A stretch of 64,000 bases of DNA from Alentia gelatinosa (Eukaryota > Annelida > Polychaeta > Phyllodocida > Polynoidae), in assembly GCA_950022655.1 (NCBI GenBank), contig OX465579.1:43503950-43567949 (forward strand), given 5' to 3'. The notes under the pieces are model-generated. The model was not told the DNA's origin, ran no database searches, and was given only the letters and a program-made list of their open reading frames with translations. Shown here piece by piece: positions 34,171 to 46,300 of this stretch. Position 1 is the stretch's first letter. Each line of letters opens with the position of its first letter. The position numbers were made by a program, and so were the translations under genes.

Positions 34171-36140
34171 GTGTAATACGGCCATTTACTGCCCGCTGCA
34201 CTTAATACCATAATCCCTTCTCTCCTCTTCCATACAAGCCACCCCCTTCCACCCTCCTCACCCTCTCACTCCATAGTGCGCCTTTTGCCAGCCGCCAAGG
34301 CGTAATAATTTACTTTTTCTGAAAAAGAGGGGATCAGTGGGGATGGTTAGTGGGCTGGGGGTGCCAGAGTAAAATGGCGGCGTTATCAGGAGGTGGTTTA
34401 TTCCACACAGAACGCACTGATTCCTTTCATATAAACTCAATTAAAATCGCCCCTGGAACACAGTACCCTCTGGTTAGCTGGAGGGACTGAGTAGTTACAG
34501 GAGGGGGTGGGGCTGGGGGTTAATCTGTGTGTGAAATCTTTAAGACTCCAGGACAATTGTGTCCTTTTACGTGGTTATTACTATTGAGCCGGCATGTGGT
34601 CCATTACTTAGAGCAGCTCGCACTTACTGCCCGCGTCGCCATTGTCGAGGAACTGCTCGATGTAACCTTCCACATGGAGGATCCAATCCCATATCCCTTT
34701 ATTTCTATTCGAACTAGATCCCATAAGACGGGACCTAAGCTATACACACATTATGTTGTTAGAGGAGATTCGCTTATTCCCCCTCATCATATTATACTTT
34801 TTAACGCAAAGGAGAATTTTCATAAGTAGTAAGAAACCAAATTATGTTATTGCTGGAGCATCCAGAAACTGACATATACTATACTGAAATGAAGAGCACT
34901 TCGCTTGACTCCGATTTGTTCTCCTAACGACTACGTCCATTTCACTATGATCTCCAACAGGACGAAATTGGCAGAAATCTCCATCAAATGGAAAGTAAGG
35001 TGTGAAGAACATGCTTTCATGTATGTGACAACGCTGTCGGAGGTGAAAGTGGCAGGCTACAACTGCTACAACAGAAAGTGTCTGAGGTATATTATTGCTT
35101 ATTACGGTATAAAGATATAAAGCAGCATTTGCGTATTGATAAGCCAGCAAAATATACCAAGTCTGTGCTGTGCTATCCTACATGCTTATAAATGATTCTA
35201 AATAAAATTGTGCTTAATCGACTTTTTAAAACATTTCTCAAATATCACATTTTCTTTAACCTTACAAACACTTTCGCTTCTGAGTGGGTTTCTTGATAAA
35301 GAGGTTTACCATACTCGTGCTGAACGGCTCGGTGTTATTTGTCTTAGTAGTTATAGATTGTTTACCTACCTACTGGATCAGTACTTGGCAGTCCTAACTG
35401 CATTCCGTGACCGACCTTGAGCACCTTATACCTGCTTCGTTTGTACATTCTACTTTCCTCTTCAATCAATATCCAACCTGCTCTCAACACCTAAATAACA
35501 TGCCATACCATGATCTCTGGACACTCAATGGTCTCTAACGAACACTGCAATTAGTAACCATAACAAAAATACCACGTTCGGGTTTTGATAGCAAATAGGC
35601 TACAGTAATATTGACAGTATCCCTTAAGGTGCGAAAGAAGCCATTCAAATATGGAGCTCATACTGGCACTCCTCAGCGTGTATAGGTCACTCGGTCTAGT
35701 ATTACTGTTCATTATCCTAATTAGAGCCAGTATTTCAACTAGAAGAACGCACTAGGTTAAGTCGTGATATTTACTGTCGATAGGTAAATTATATAGTCAA
35801 TATATTCCAATTAATTCAAAATAATATGCATATACATTTGTATGTTTTGAATATATATATAGGCTGATTTAACTGATGAACACACGATGTCTATGATACA
35901 TATATAGGCCTACATGTACTTAGTGCTGGAATCCTATAGGGGTGATAAGTATTCATTTAGTAATTCACAAAAGAGTACGTTATATTTTCAAATTTCTAGG
36001 AACATATTTTCAAAGGTGATGAATACTAAGTGGTTTCCCCTTGATCGTAGCCATGTAAGGAAGTAGTCACGCTACAGGAAATACACAAAAATGGTGGGGG
36101 GCGGAGGAAGGGGAACCGTTCAGCCTTTGTCCATCGATGG
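34171..36140. other. Intergenic, no gene recognised
   Basis: ORFs of 60-102 codons around 34.5-35.4 kb show no recognisable domain. No repeats noticed. Confidence 0.5.
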
Positions 36141-36149
36141 GTTAAGGCT

Positions 36150-36275
36150 CGATGACCGGAAGTAGCTGTGAGAGGGCATGAAGTATTATATGACGACCTT
36201 TGACGTCATGGAGACGTCCTTGAGACGTTTTTGACTGGACGACATAGAGAGCACCGCCATTTTGGTCACAGTAGG
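36150..36275 (+). promoter_or_regulatory. Promoter-like cluster: ETS, CRE and YY1-type motifs
   Basis: Within 110 bp are CCGGAAGT (36156-36163), TGACGTCA (36201-36208) and GCCATTTT (about 36256, the reverse of the YY1 core), the usual combination in animal housekeeping promoters. A 68-codon ORF starts at 36359 just downstream. Confidence 0.35.
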
Positions 36276-36358
36276 AACCCGTACAGGTCACATTGTCGTC
36301 TGAACTTGGCTTGACCAGGACTGCCGATACCGGACGCTAGTTCTACACGGCGTGCCCT

Positions 36359-36565
36359 ATGCTGACACGCTTGTTTCGCCCTGGTACCAGCGGAACTTTG
36401 AAGTCTCGTGACACGGAGGACTACTTTCTAATGAGCAGAATTCTTGAGGACCGGTGGAGATTTCCTCATTCCTTACTTATAAGCGTCCTCGTTTACGCTG
36501 GTTGCTCATTTACTATACAAAATGCTCCTAAACGTTTTCCATGCATGGAACGCATACCAATTTAA
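36359..36565 (+). CDS. Short ORF downstream of the promoter-like cluster, possible first exon
   Basis: The 68-codon ORF begins about 90 bp after the YY1-like motif. I do not recognise the product. The first 30 residues are charged and Arg-rich, the rest is hydrophobic. A possible donor (GGTGGAG near 36453) would cut it after about residue 32. Without a second exon or homologue this may be chance. Confidence 0.15.
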   Translation: MLTRLFRPGTSGTLKSRDTEDYFLMSRILEDRWRFPHSLLISVLVYAGCSFTIQNAPKRFPCMERIPI

Positions 36566-36569
36566 AGCA

Positions 36570-38090
36570 GTATCCGATAAACTGCCAGTACATGTGCTTA
36601 TAACATTAAATCTAGAAAAATGCTCACTTAGCTAACTTATGACTGTCTGAATTTAGAATGTTAACACTAGGACAATTAAAGCTTTGTAATTGTAATAAGA
36701 GTATATTTGAATGATTATTGTCCCACTCATCAAAATACATCGATGCTGCATGAGAGAATCAAGTCAATCATAAGAGTAGTTCCGAAATCAAATTGTTGAG
36801 GAATTAAAAGCAGAAAATGTGATTGTATTGTGGGTATCCAATTATGTTATGCAAACTTATATTCATTGAATTGACGCTGTCATATTGATTTCGAAAAGGT
36901 TCATTAGTTTGTATCAAAAACACATAGCTTTACAGCAGCACAATATCTCTCTCCTTATTTTTCATGATATAGGTAAATACACATGTTTAAGTTGTTATAG
37001 AAAAAACCGTGATGTTACAGTCTAAAGTTACTTTAAGATTTTCTACAACTCCCCCAAGTTCACATATCAACAGTGAATCTGCAATTCGTTTATCGGTCTT
37101 CGATGTAAGTCTATTTTGGCCTTTTTATTCTCTCATACGCCATAATTTCGAAATGTTTACATAATTTAGAATAGGCCAACAATCAACATTACCGCGATAA
37201 CATATACGTAATTGGTTGATATTACACATAAAATAAACCATAAATACATCAACTATCATTATTAAAATGGAGGGACTTTAAAGTCACTGTGCATGATATC
37301 ATGGGTACTTCATAGTTTCTTTATCACGATAACTAATTCGGGCTCTTATCAGATTAGGTTTACCATATATTGGTATTTGAATTACCGTTGTAAATTTAAT
37401 AAAATACAGCTTAATAATGTCATACATATACTTCACCTGAAGTGTGTGTACCCGCTACTACATGGTTGTGATTGTACTGGCTTTAGAAATAAGCGGACTC
37501 TGTTCAGCTCTGCACATGTGTATAACATATCTCCACAATACATGACCGTAACGCATTTAAAGCCTTTGTAGCTCATACATTATAAGCCGGATCAGTTTCC
37601 GTTTGCGAGAAGATATAAGCGTATTAATCAAGTTGACACCCGGCCAATTTGCGTTCAATACATATATACACGTATATGCTTTATATGTAATCCAGTCGAG
37701 GTAGGAGAGCAGCGTATAGAAAATCCTTCAGGATTGAATGTCTGTTGTTCCGCCACGATGATTAAAACCGTTTATTTTCTCTGAAGACCACACAGGACCG
37801 AGATTGGTGAATAATCATGTTCAAATTAAAGATTCCTGATATAGGGGGAGTGCAAATCCAACGGCAAATCTATACATGTATATATGTATTCCATTTGTGT
37901 TCAAAAGCACACCTTTCAAATGTTTATGTATATACAGAGATATGCAAGCACGTATTTGGAGACCTACTCACTGTGATAAAGAATTCATGAAGTGTTTTTG
38001 TCTGGATGTCATATTTGTACTTAATAGTTTATGTTTTTGACTTGGTTTCATCTTGGTTCTATCTTGTGCTGATAAATAGTGATGCATCAA
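36570..38090. other. Intergenic, 3' flank of the ankyrin gene
   Basis: AT-rich with no ORF above 92 codons. On the minus strand AATAAA occurs at 37771-37776 (TTTATT on the plus strand), about 320 bp past the ankyrin stop, a plausible polyadenylation signal. Confidence 0.5.
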
Positions 38091-38094
38091 TGTA

Positions 38095-39324
38095 CTAGGC
38101 TTCCACCAGACTGTTCCGAGCCTCCTCACCCGGCCAGGCCCTACGCACCGTTTGATCCATGTCTCCCGTTGACTTGCTCGTTTCCAACTTCCGGTCTGCG
38201 CGGCGGAAGGTAGGCGGCTGATACTGGTCCGAGTAGAGTTTGAACAGAGTGCGCAGGTCCGGGATAACCACGCGCCCCGTCGGCGTCGTCTTGGGCGCCG
38301 CCTCTTTCCGCGACACCGCCAGCAGCTTGGCGGTGCCCGGATGACTCCCGCGAGATCTCGTCGTCCAGACAGAACTTACGCGAGACACGGGGCGAAGACG
38401 CGCCTGGTTGGCATTCACGGCCTCATCTATCGCCTTCAGGAGGAGAGTGTAGGCGTCGCTGCCATCGACGAACCCTTCTTCCGGTTTTTCCACAGGAAAG
38501 TAACTGAAGAACGCCGGAAGTTGCAGCGCGACATCTAGCGACTGGCCAAGCGGGTGCGACGGGGGCTTGGTGTGGCGACAGACGGATGGCATCACGGAAC
38601 ACTGATGGTAAACGGTGGTCTCGCGGGTGAATCTTGGGAAAACCGGTACGGAGCGCGACCGGTTGAGATTGAGAGAGTGGTTGAGCTCGGCACTGCGGGT
38701 CACCCACTCGTAGGCGTTCAGGAAGAACTCGTTGTCCCTCAGGGTGGGCGAGCCTTGTCCGTCAATCAGTAAGATGTACCCAGAGGCGTAGTGGGCATAC
38801 TTGCAGGCTAATAGGAGTGGGGTGTATCCAAGATGGTTCCTCTGATCCACAGAAATCCCAAAGCGCACCATTACGTCAGTCACGTTCTTAACGATCTTCG
38901 GGTTGCCGCAGAGTGACGCGTAGTGAAGCGGCGTGTTGCCATCATTATCTGGAGAGTTCACATCTAAGATATCCTCCTTTAGAAACTTCGCCACCACCTC
39001 CTCTCTCCCCTTCATGCAAGCGTAGCTCAGCGCCGACCGGTTCATATTATCCTTGACATTCAGAAAGGCGCCCGCCTTCAGGAAGATCTTCACCATCTTG
39101 AAGCCATCCTCTTCGTTCTCCAGTAAGCAAGCCAGCATTAATGGAGTCCTGCCGAACATGTCTTTTGAGTCGACGTTGACGCCGTGCTTACTGACCAGGA
39201 GGCGAACCTGATGGAGACGTCCGTCTAGGACCGCCTGATGGACAGCAGTTTTTACCGGCCGCCTCCACGTCGCCGACGGCTTGGCCACCGCCATCCCGCT
39301 GTCCGCCATATACATCGCGTTCAT
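38095..39324 (-). CDS. Ankyrin-repeat protein, 409 aa, single uninterrupted ORF
   Basis: Five ankyrin repeats are readable: residues about 24-56, 57-92 (Gly-Arg-Thr-Pro-Leu-Met), 93-126, 127-162 (Gly-Asn-Thr-Pro-Leu-His) and 163-198 (Gly-Tyr-Thr-Pro-Leu-Leu). The TPL and hydrophobic helix pattern is well kept. After residue 200 the chain is Ser/Arg/Pro-rich, with a short ordered-looking motif near 353-375 (IPDLRTLFKLYSDQYQPP). No signal peptide or membrane segment is present. The ATG at 39324 has purines at -3 and +4; a second in-frame ATG is six codons in. The GC-rich coding region stands out from AT-rich flanks. Ankyrin repeats bind proteins, so a cytoplasmic or nuclear adaptor role is likely, but I do not recognise the subfamily. 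The single exon fits an intronless gene or an old retrocopy. Confidence 0.88.
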   Translation of the reverse strand: MNAMYMADSGMAVAKPSATWRRPVKTAVHQAVLDGRLHQVRLLVSKHGVNVDSKDMFGRTPLMLACLLENEEDGFKMVKIFLKAGAFLNVKDNMNRSALSYACMKGREEVVAKFLKEDILDVNSPDNDGNTPLHYASLCGNPKIVKNVTDVMVRFGISVDQRNHLGYTPLLLACKYAHYASGYILLIDGQGSPTLRDNEFFLNAYEWVTRSAELNHSLNLNRSRSVPVFPRFTRETTVYHQCSVMPSVCRHTKPPSHPLGQSLDVALQLPAFFSYFPVEKPEEGFVDGSDAYTLLLKAIDEAVNANQARLRPVSRVSSVWTTRSRGSHPGTAKLLAVSRKEAAPKTTPTGRVVIPDLRTLFKLYSDQYQPPTFRRADRKLETSKSTGDMDQTVRRAWPGEEARNSLVEA

Positions 39325-39329
39325 CTCTG

Positions 39330-40220
39330 GTACCTAGATGAAGCTCCCAGTCGCGTTAACAGCCAGTCCAGTCTTCCACAGCTTCTCGCAGCTCGGTCTG
39401 TGAATCAGTACAACAGTCAGGTGGTGAGATCCATCGGTGGGTTTGTGAAAGTAGTCAGTGCTCACTGAGGTTGTTTAATCCAGTAGGCGAGCCCCGCCTT
39501 GAAGCCTTGTCCCACACGTGCTCCACTGCTCTCTAATACTAGCCAAACTGCACTCAACTGGATCCCCGTAGGGCCAGGGGGCTCCCAACTGAAGCTCTCT
39601 CAATGTCCAAATTAGAAAAATAATACAATTCCATTAAAAACTTCATGGAATTTACACGGAAATATTGATACATGTAGAAAATAAAATATCACAAATTCTG
39701 AATTTTCTCTATTTGGTTCTTATACTTTTTTTTTATTGTATTTCCATTCATTCAAAGTAGATTTATTGTATCTGTGGCTGATGTTTTTTTACTATACTTC
39801 GACAACCTCTGAGTAATCGGCAAATCCCTAACTCCTTGGCAGCAGGTAGCTCAGGTGGCCGTCCGCTGGTCCCCGTGGAACCTGCCTCTTGGTCTCTCGG
39901 CAAACCGACTACCTGCGAGCACCGGCTTAACGGGCACTAGACAAATGAACTTAACCTCGCTTATTTATCAAGCCCGTCATTGTTCGCTGCTCAGCCATAT
40001 TGCTTTAACCTCGTCATTAGCTGGTAGCCGATCTTTCTACTGTATATTATACACTGCATGCCGAGAATCAGCGCCAAGTCGCACGGAGCGACTGTATACA
40101 GTAGCCAATGACAAGCCGCTTTTCAGTTCATAAATCATTACAAGTGGTACTGATATAAATGATAAGCTGCTAATTAAGAGAAACTTTCTATTTGGAAATG
40201 TAATAGAGTATGTTTTTTGA
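39330..40220. other. Upstream flank of the ankyrin gene, no other gene seen
   Basis: The first 230 bp upstream of the ankyrin start (39325-39560) are mixed in composition without an obvious TATA box. The remainder is AT-rich. A 92-codon ORF at 39855 has no recognisable domain. Confidence 0.45.
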
Positions 40221-40224
40221 TAGG

Positions 40225-40500
40225 TTTTTAACATTGATTTGAAAATGAATCCTTCCTAATGATGTTGAGAAAGGAGTCTGAAGATGAGTTTATAGAGGAA
40301 ACCTATGAGAGTTTAGGGTCTGAGCTCGTATCCCATCGAGTTTGAATCACGTAGTAATTCACAAGGCGAAGGCGCGTGAATTACATAGTGATTCAAACGA
40401 GATGGGATCGAGCTCTGAATTGGGTTTCTGAATTTATCCTACTCCTAATAAAAAACTCCATAGGCTTAACATTGGGTCACTGTATTCGGTCTGGAGTTCA
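40225..40500 (+). mobile_element. Fold-back repeat family, copy 1
   Basis: A palindrome at 40319-40418 pairs CTGAGCTCGTATCCCATCGA... with its complement across an AGGCGAAGGC loop (arms about 45 bp). Flanking blocks GAGGAAACCTATGA, GGTTTCTGAATTTATC and CTTAACATTGGGTCACTG recur in inverted orientation around 51640-51925, so the repeat unit is about 280 bp, larger than the palindrome. No coding capacity. Confidence 0.75.
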
Positions 40501-40580
40501 GAAAAATGAAAAATATCGCTCTAGTGGGATACACTTGACAAATGACGTCATTTGTTAATGTAGAAGTAATTTAGACAGGC

Positions 40581-40759
40581 GGGGTAGGATAAATTCTAAA
40601 CCAAACTCGAGTTAGTCATTTTATTGTTCATCGCACTCCGGCAAGATCACTTATTACTGCTCTCGGCTTCGCCTCGCGCAGTAATATCGCGATCTTGCCG
40701 TCGTGCGATAAACAACAACATGACTAACTCTTGTTTGGTTTCTCCATATTATCTCACCC
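40581..40759. repeat. Large palindrome with 70-80-bp arms
   Basis: GGGGTAGGATAAATTCTAAACCAAACTCGAGTTAGTCAT... pairs with the complement ending ...ATGACTAACTCTTGTTTGGTTTCTCCATATTATCTCACCC. The inner arms (GCACTCCGGCAAGATC / GATCTTGCCGTCGTGC) flank a GC-rich loop TCTCGGCTTCGCCTCGC. A third related arm lies at about 40879-40915 (GGGGTGAGATAAAAATGGATAATAAACC), so the palindrome is nested in a larger inverted arrangement. Confidence 0.8.
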
Positions 40760-40924
40760 TTAACATTGACTAATGGACTATGATTTGTGACATGATCCCC
40801 CATTGGATATTTTTCCTAAATATCTAATAGGCGTTAGATACGAGTTCCCAATGTTAAGTCTATGACGAAAAAATATCAGGGGTGAGATAAAAATGGATAA
40901 TAAACCAAAGTCTGATTTGAAATA

Positions 40925-42280
40925 GGAATGTTCAGCATTATCCTGTGACTATCTCGGAATTACATGCACTTTAACAACACTTTCTAAAGTAATTACACAT
41001 GTATTTACACATTTTCAAAATCTTTAAAATAAAAACTGATATCCTGAATTTGTTAGGTTAATTGTAACCTTAGTGAGCTCCAGAAATGTAGGTATATTGA
41101 ATATATTGTACCCAGAAAAATAAATTTTGAATTCTGAAACATCATATGAACCATAGAAATTTGGACCGTGCCATAATAGATCTTACGTCAAGACTGTGAA
41201 GAAATAAAAGAAACGGAGTGCATTGTCGATGTGCCAGATACTAAATGCCATCTCGCACCAGAACCTGGCCACACCAAGGATGTATTTTGGGAGGGGGATT
41301 AAACAGACAACAACAGATCCCACCTTGATCACTTTAACACGCACACCACACGCTGCTGTTTGAATTCCGTCCAATTCTTCAATTACCTCAGCGTGTGTGG
41401 GCAGTCGTCTGAAGATTATGATGCATCGAACGATACAGGTAGGCCAGTGCTTGTGGGGGTAATGCCAGACTTAAGAACATCAATTGAATATGCTATGTGT
41501 GTACATATTACTTTATTCTAATCAGCTACAGCATGTTTCACCTACTGCCCCTTGTATGTACTAGACTACTCTGAACCATGGTAGTTTTAGTAACTAGTAC
41601 CTATACTGTACTACACTCCTCCCACTATTGGCTGATATGTTGTTTGTTACTTTAAGCGTCTTTGTGAGTGCGGTATACCGCACTCAAATACGTTGCAGAG
41701 GTAGAGTAGTAGAGGTTCTGTGTTTCCTTATCGTCTGCAATGAGTGACAGTGGCGTAGGAACCCAGCATCACATAAATTGATATTGGACGGCCTGTTCCA
41801 GTGATTAGTCTATAGAATTATAAAATCAAAAGCTATTAGCAATGATAATAATCTGAATACAACATTAGAAATAACAATTGACTAATACCTACCCATCTAT
41901 TCAAAAACTAAAAGTTATCAATGAATTTCCTATCAATAAGTGACACTCTGTGAAAGACTGCACATTTGATAGCCGTCATTTATTTTTGGAATACCCCACC
42001 CTTACATAAAAGATAGAAATAACATTTGATTCTTGTACTTACAGTATGTGTTTACGTCCCACTAGAGTGGTGCACTGCCAAGATTGTTGCGTCAGTCTAC
42101 GAATAATACATGTAAAGTATTACCTTCAGGAGAATGCACTATGGATTCAGTTATCATCTGAATATAACTATGCAACTCCAGGTGGATAATGCGCAATGCA
42201 CTGATCATCCCAAACGCACATATAGTGTATCATTTTATCGGCGATGAATTATCGAACACGTCAGCGGCAAAATATCTAAC
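40925..42280. other. Intergenic; includes a perfect 20-bp palindrome and a dispersed repeat block
   Basis: GAGTGCGGTATACCGCACTC at 41666-41685 is a perfect 20-bp palindrome. The block at about 41950-42003 (TGTGAAAGACTGCACATTTGA...) resembles 45272-45330 in the same orientation. No gene recognised. Confidence 0.6.
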
Positions 42281-42283
42281 ATC

Positions 42284-42514
42284 TTAAGCGGGATTCACAC
42301 GATGGGATTCATGTATTTCACAGAGTGTTTGTCTGAGTCAAATGATGCTGAGATTCTCTACTCGAACACAATTTCTTCGTGTAGATTGTAGGGTTTCACT
42401 TCCCTGAGACATGACTTTTCCCCTGCAATTGCTGGCGACATTTAGCCTTAAAAAGGAACAGAATCTCACGAACCCTGTGAGGTACATGAATCCCACCGTG
42501 TGAATTCCACTTAA
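42284..42514. mobile_element. TTAA-flanked MITE, 223 bp
   Basis: TTAA at 42284-42287 and 42511-42514 bound an element with about 45-bp inverted ends: GCGGGATTCACACGATGGGATTCATGTA on the left and its near-complement TACATGAATCCCACCGTGTGAATTCCAC on the right. The interior is non-coding. The termini differ from the CCCTTT type at 11004, so it belongs to another family. Confidence 0.8.
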
Positions 42515-42982
42515 AATCGCAACCCCATTGAGTGCTTCCGGCCGTTCATTTGTAAATAATACACACTTTAAACACTAGGAGAGCTACACATTTGCTAGCC
42601 ATGGTTAAATGATGGGCTGAAGATCCGGCAAATGTGTTTGATATTAAAGAACCAGAATGGATGAAAAAAAAATTGAAACTACCAAGAATAAAACTAGAAA
42701 AATACTGATTATCACCCTTGAACCAAGGAAAGACCTATTGGGACCGACTGCCATGTGCAATTCAACGTTTGCCGGTGGGAGATAATTACAACATGAGGGT
42801 TAAAGAAATACTACCTAGGTTACTAAATTGCGTGGACTTGGATTGAGATCAAAAGATCGAGTTGTCATGATGAAGAGATCAATTGAGTGAGTGTATGTGT
42901 TGGATAAATGTTTTGTCTAGTTTTGTGATATGTTGTACCGTGATGTCCTGTATGTACTTTACCCATGACTTCATTGTGGAAG

Positions 42983-43044
<62 letters not shown>

Positions 43045-43068
43045 AATAATAACAATAACAACAACAAC

Positions 43069-43108
<40 letters not shown>

Positions 43109-43127
43109 TCAATAATAATAAAAAATA
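42983..43127 (+). repeat. (AAT)n microsatellite
   Basis: About 145 bp of AAT repeats with a short ATGATA/AACAAC interruption near the middle. Poly-Asn, poly-Ile and poly-Leu ORFs on both strands here are repeat translations. Confidence 0.97.
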
Positions 43128-43266
43128 ATGCCACAGTGTGGTACACTCCAGGAAAAAAAGGTTGGGTACCCATCTAGCAATTTTCTACCGGCGACAATAT
43201 ACCTGGCACGTTATTGCCAACAAATGTATAGAGAAGAAACCTCAAGGTATCGAGGTGTATGTTGTG

Positions 43267-43350
43267 TTAAAACCCTTTCAGGACGAATGATGCCTTGAGG
43301 TATCAGCAGGCCCAGGGTGAATGATGCCTCAAGGCATCATTTCTTCAATG
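43267..43350 (+). mobile_element. Truncated relative of the hairpin piggyBac-type MITE
   Basis: TTAA at 43267-43270 is followed after two A bases by CCCTTTCAGGACGAATGATGCC and a second ATGATGCCTCAAGGCATCATT hairpin unit, continuing into ATTTCTTCAA. This matches the reverse-complemented right end of the element at 11004-11402, with two of its four units. The other end was not found. Confidence 0.75.
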
Positions 43351-46300
43351 CTGGGTCCTTACAAAAAGAATTACGTACGGGACCAGCAGAGGTGCAATGT
43401 CAATCCAGGGATCTTTATTTCACAAGAAATCCCCCTGTCCAAACATCAATAGGCCTAAGGATGTTCACAATGTCCAGATGTTTTCCATTTAAAAAATCTC
43501 TAATCCCAATTAATTCATACAACTTTTTTTAGTATAGTTTATTCCATCTCTCCAGTATGGCGTTTTCGGATACATACCTTTATTGTAATTAATCACATGG
43601 AAAGCAATACATTATCTACTACCGTCAGACCCTAAGTCCACGCAAATTATCAAGAATGATGTGCATTGTGCAAAGCCAATGTCACATGTTCATAGTTGTT
43701 CATTTTATATATCCGTTCATTCCACTCAATGAGTTCCTATTGTTCAGTGTTGTTCATGTCCATACCATTCCGGTGATGGTTCTATTGCACCAAGTCCCTC
43801 AAGAACTGCTGGGCGGTTCTCAGGGCTCAAACTATGATCCAGAGTATCTGGAGTTATGGAATTATCATACTGTCTCTGCATGGTACTGCTCACATAGCAG
43901 TTGGATCTCAGAACTCAGTCTGCACTCACCTTTTAACTTATTCCAGCTCGCTTCAGAACTCTTGTTCTAACTGACATCACAACTAAGGCTTTACATTTAT
44001 GCTCGAGCCTTCACCCACGTATACTTCTTTTATCACTCAGGCTTCATTCCTTCCTTCTATGTTGTTACTAAACCTTCATACAGTATGCTACATTTACATC
44101 AGACAACAATATTTAATTTTAAACTATAAGTAACATACATGTATGTCTCATATTATAGAGTGAAATGTTTCAATGAATTCCATACCCTCATAGCCATTAC
44201 GAGTTAGTCTATGAGTTTAGAGTCTACTTAAATGGGTAAGTAAATAGATACATCATAAATAGTCACTGTAAGACCGTATGATTTACATTGTTTTTATTTT
44301 ATCACGAATTTACGAAAAGTTTGGAATGTAAATAATGTAAATGCAATGCAGTATAAGTCAGTCATACATGAGTCTGTATGAGGGCCATTAACCAAATATT
44401 AAAAGTTCAATGTTTAGATGATAGATGGCACTCTCGCAGGTGAAACGAGCGCGCATATATATATGGCACTTTGAACATTGAGGTAAGCGGCTGAATCAAC
44501 TTCGCGTGAAAATGCTATTTGTTTGTGGAGCATGTATTGACCTCCCATTCAGACAGAGAGTTATTGCCATGAGTAACGTGTTTCAAGCGAGTTTTGTGAC
44601 CACTTAATGTATTTGACAAAGATAAACGTACCAGACATTGACGACTCATTAACATCTTGTTGGCTTAAATCTGCAAACAGGCTTGAGGATGTTTGGTTTT
44701 ATGTTTTGTAACTGTAGTTGTGTACTAAGTGTATGTTATTCATTAAAAAAACTATACATCATTTGCTTTAATGGTGAATAATCCTAACTAGGAAACAGAA
44801 ATGCACGTGGACATAGCACGTTGACATCTACTTACTACAAATATGGCGCCATCTACCTCATATCATTTATATTAGACGCAACCAGTTGAAGATTATCAAG
44901 GAGATCAACATTGATATACACACTCTATATGGAAATCATATCCCACGATGAATCTGCACACCTCACATCCAGGTATATTATCCCACAGAAAACTCCACTT
45001 GAAGAAAGTCACGCCTGATACTGCACCGTACACTAGGAACAAGCAGCATTGCCATATACCATAACTGTACGACCACAATGAATAATGCACACTTTTTCAA
45101 GGTGCACATCTACTGTGTACCATGGTCTTAACACTCTCCTGCCACAGATCTTCCGCTCCTGGTTGTTCGAATGGGAGTATACCCAAATTCTACAAAGAAT
45201 CTGCTAGAAACGTGACTGGATAATAGCCTGCTCAACGGGAATTGGGCTAGGCGTGGCGGGTGATGATATAGGAATTGTGAAAGGCTGAACATTTGACAGC
45301 CTTCACTTACTTTTGGATTACAAACCAACTATTGGACATGTATGGAGGTAAACAGAATATTACTGTATGGTAGAGAAACGTAACAGAGTGGTATACAAAT
45401 AAATTGTGAGACAACGTTATTGAATACAAAAGAAATCGCTACGTTCTGCTACTCCCCATACTGAAGTCCCTGAGTGTTCCGTGTCCTGTCAACCAGGCAT
45501 TTTGTACAGATTTGATCTTACATTCAAAACCAGTCAATACTGACCAATTAAAGGTTAGAGACGGCTCCATCGTACAATGGGAGTAATTTTAAAGAACAAA
45601 CCTACTATGGCTGTGCATGATACAAGAAGCAATGAGGTTGACTATGAGGTTGGTGTGATTTAATCTGTGAAATAATTCTCGAACCAAGTCATTTGGTTCT
45701 ATGTATTGATAATGTTGATAATAAAGTTATGGTAATTCTATTGAAAATACACAAAAGGAAATAAGAACATGAAAAAGTGGCTTCGATGGTACAGAATGGC
45801 ATACGCTCCAGGCAAAGTGGCACAAACGATTTGCGGGGAGAGTGACAGACAATTACAGCTTGTAGGTCAAGGCGGCCTCAGATCGTACTGCAACCAGAGC
45901 TAACGTGGTGTTAGCCTGGAAACCTGGGGCTCGTTGAATAATTTAGGGTCGTACATGAAGACCCTTTTCTGTACAGCAATGAGACCCAGGGGCGACCTTT
46001 GGTCAGGTAGAACAGTATTAGCTGAACGAGCTTGAATATTATCAAACAATAACCCTCCTATGAGGTCTCCTTTTACCCTGTCCTTTTTCTGGCATAAGTT
46101 ATTAAACAATCCCCTGGCTTATGTATTCACATATTAGGCCAGGTTGGTACTGCCATTTTTCTGGTGCGTTGTGGGATCGCACTGATCTGGTTCCCTGGCT
46201 AATAAAATGGGTTTCTATGCTGTTTTCATTCCCCCTATTTCATTCTCATCCAATCCGCTTTGTTGTGGTATTAAACAACAGAGCTGAAATTATATTTCTT

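Noticed and set aside
42865..43177. Poly-Ile, poly-Leu and poly-Asn ORFs
   Set aside because: Translation of the (AAT)n microsatellite on both strands.
27890..46050. Similar wording around 27900-27970 and 45985-46060 (GTAGAAC...TTAGCTGA), possible SINE
   Set aside because: The match is short and gapped; without an alignment it is not above chance.
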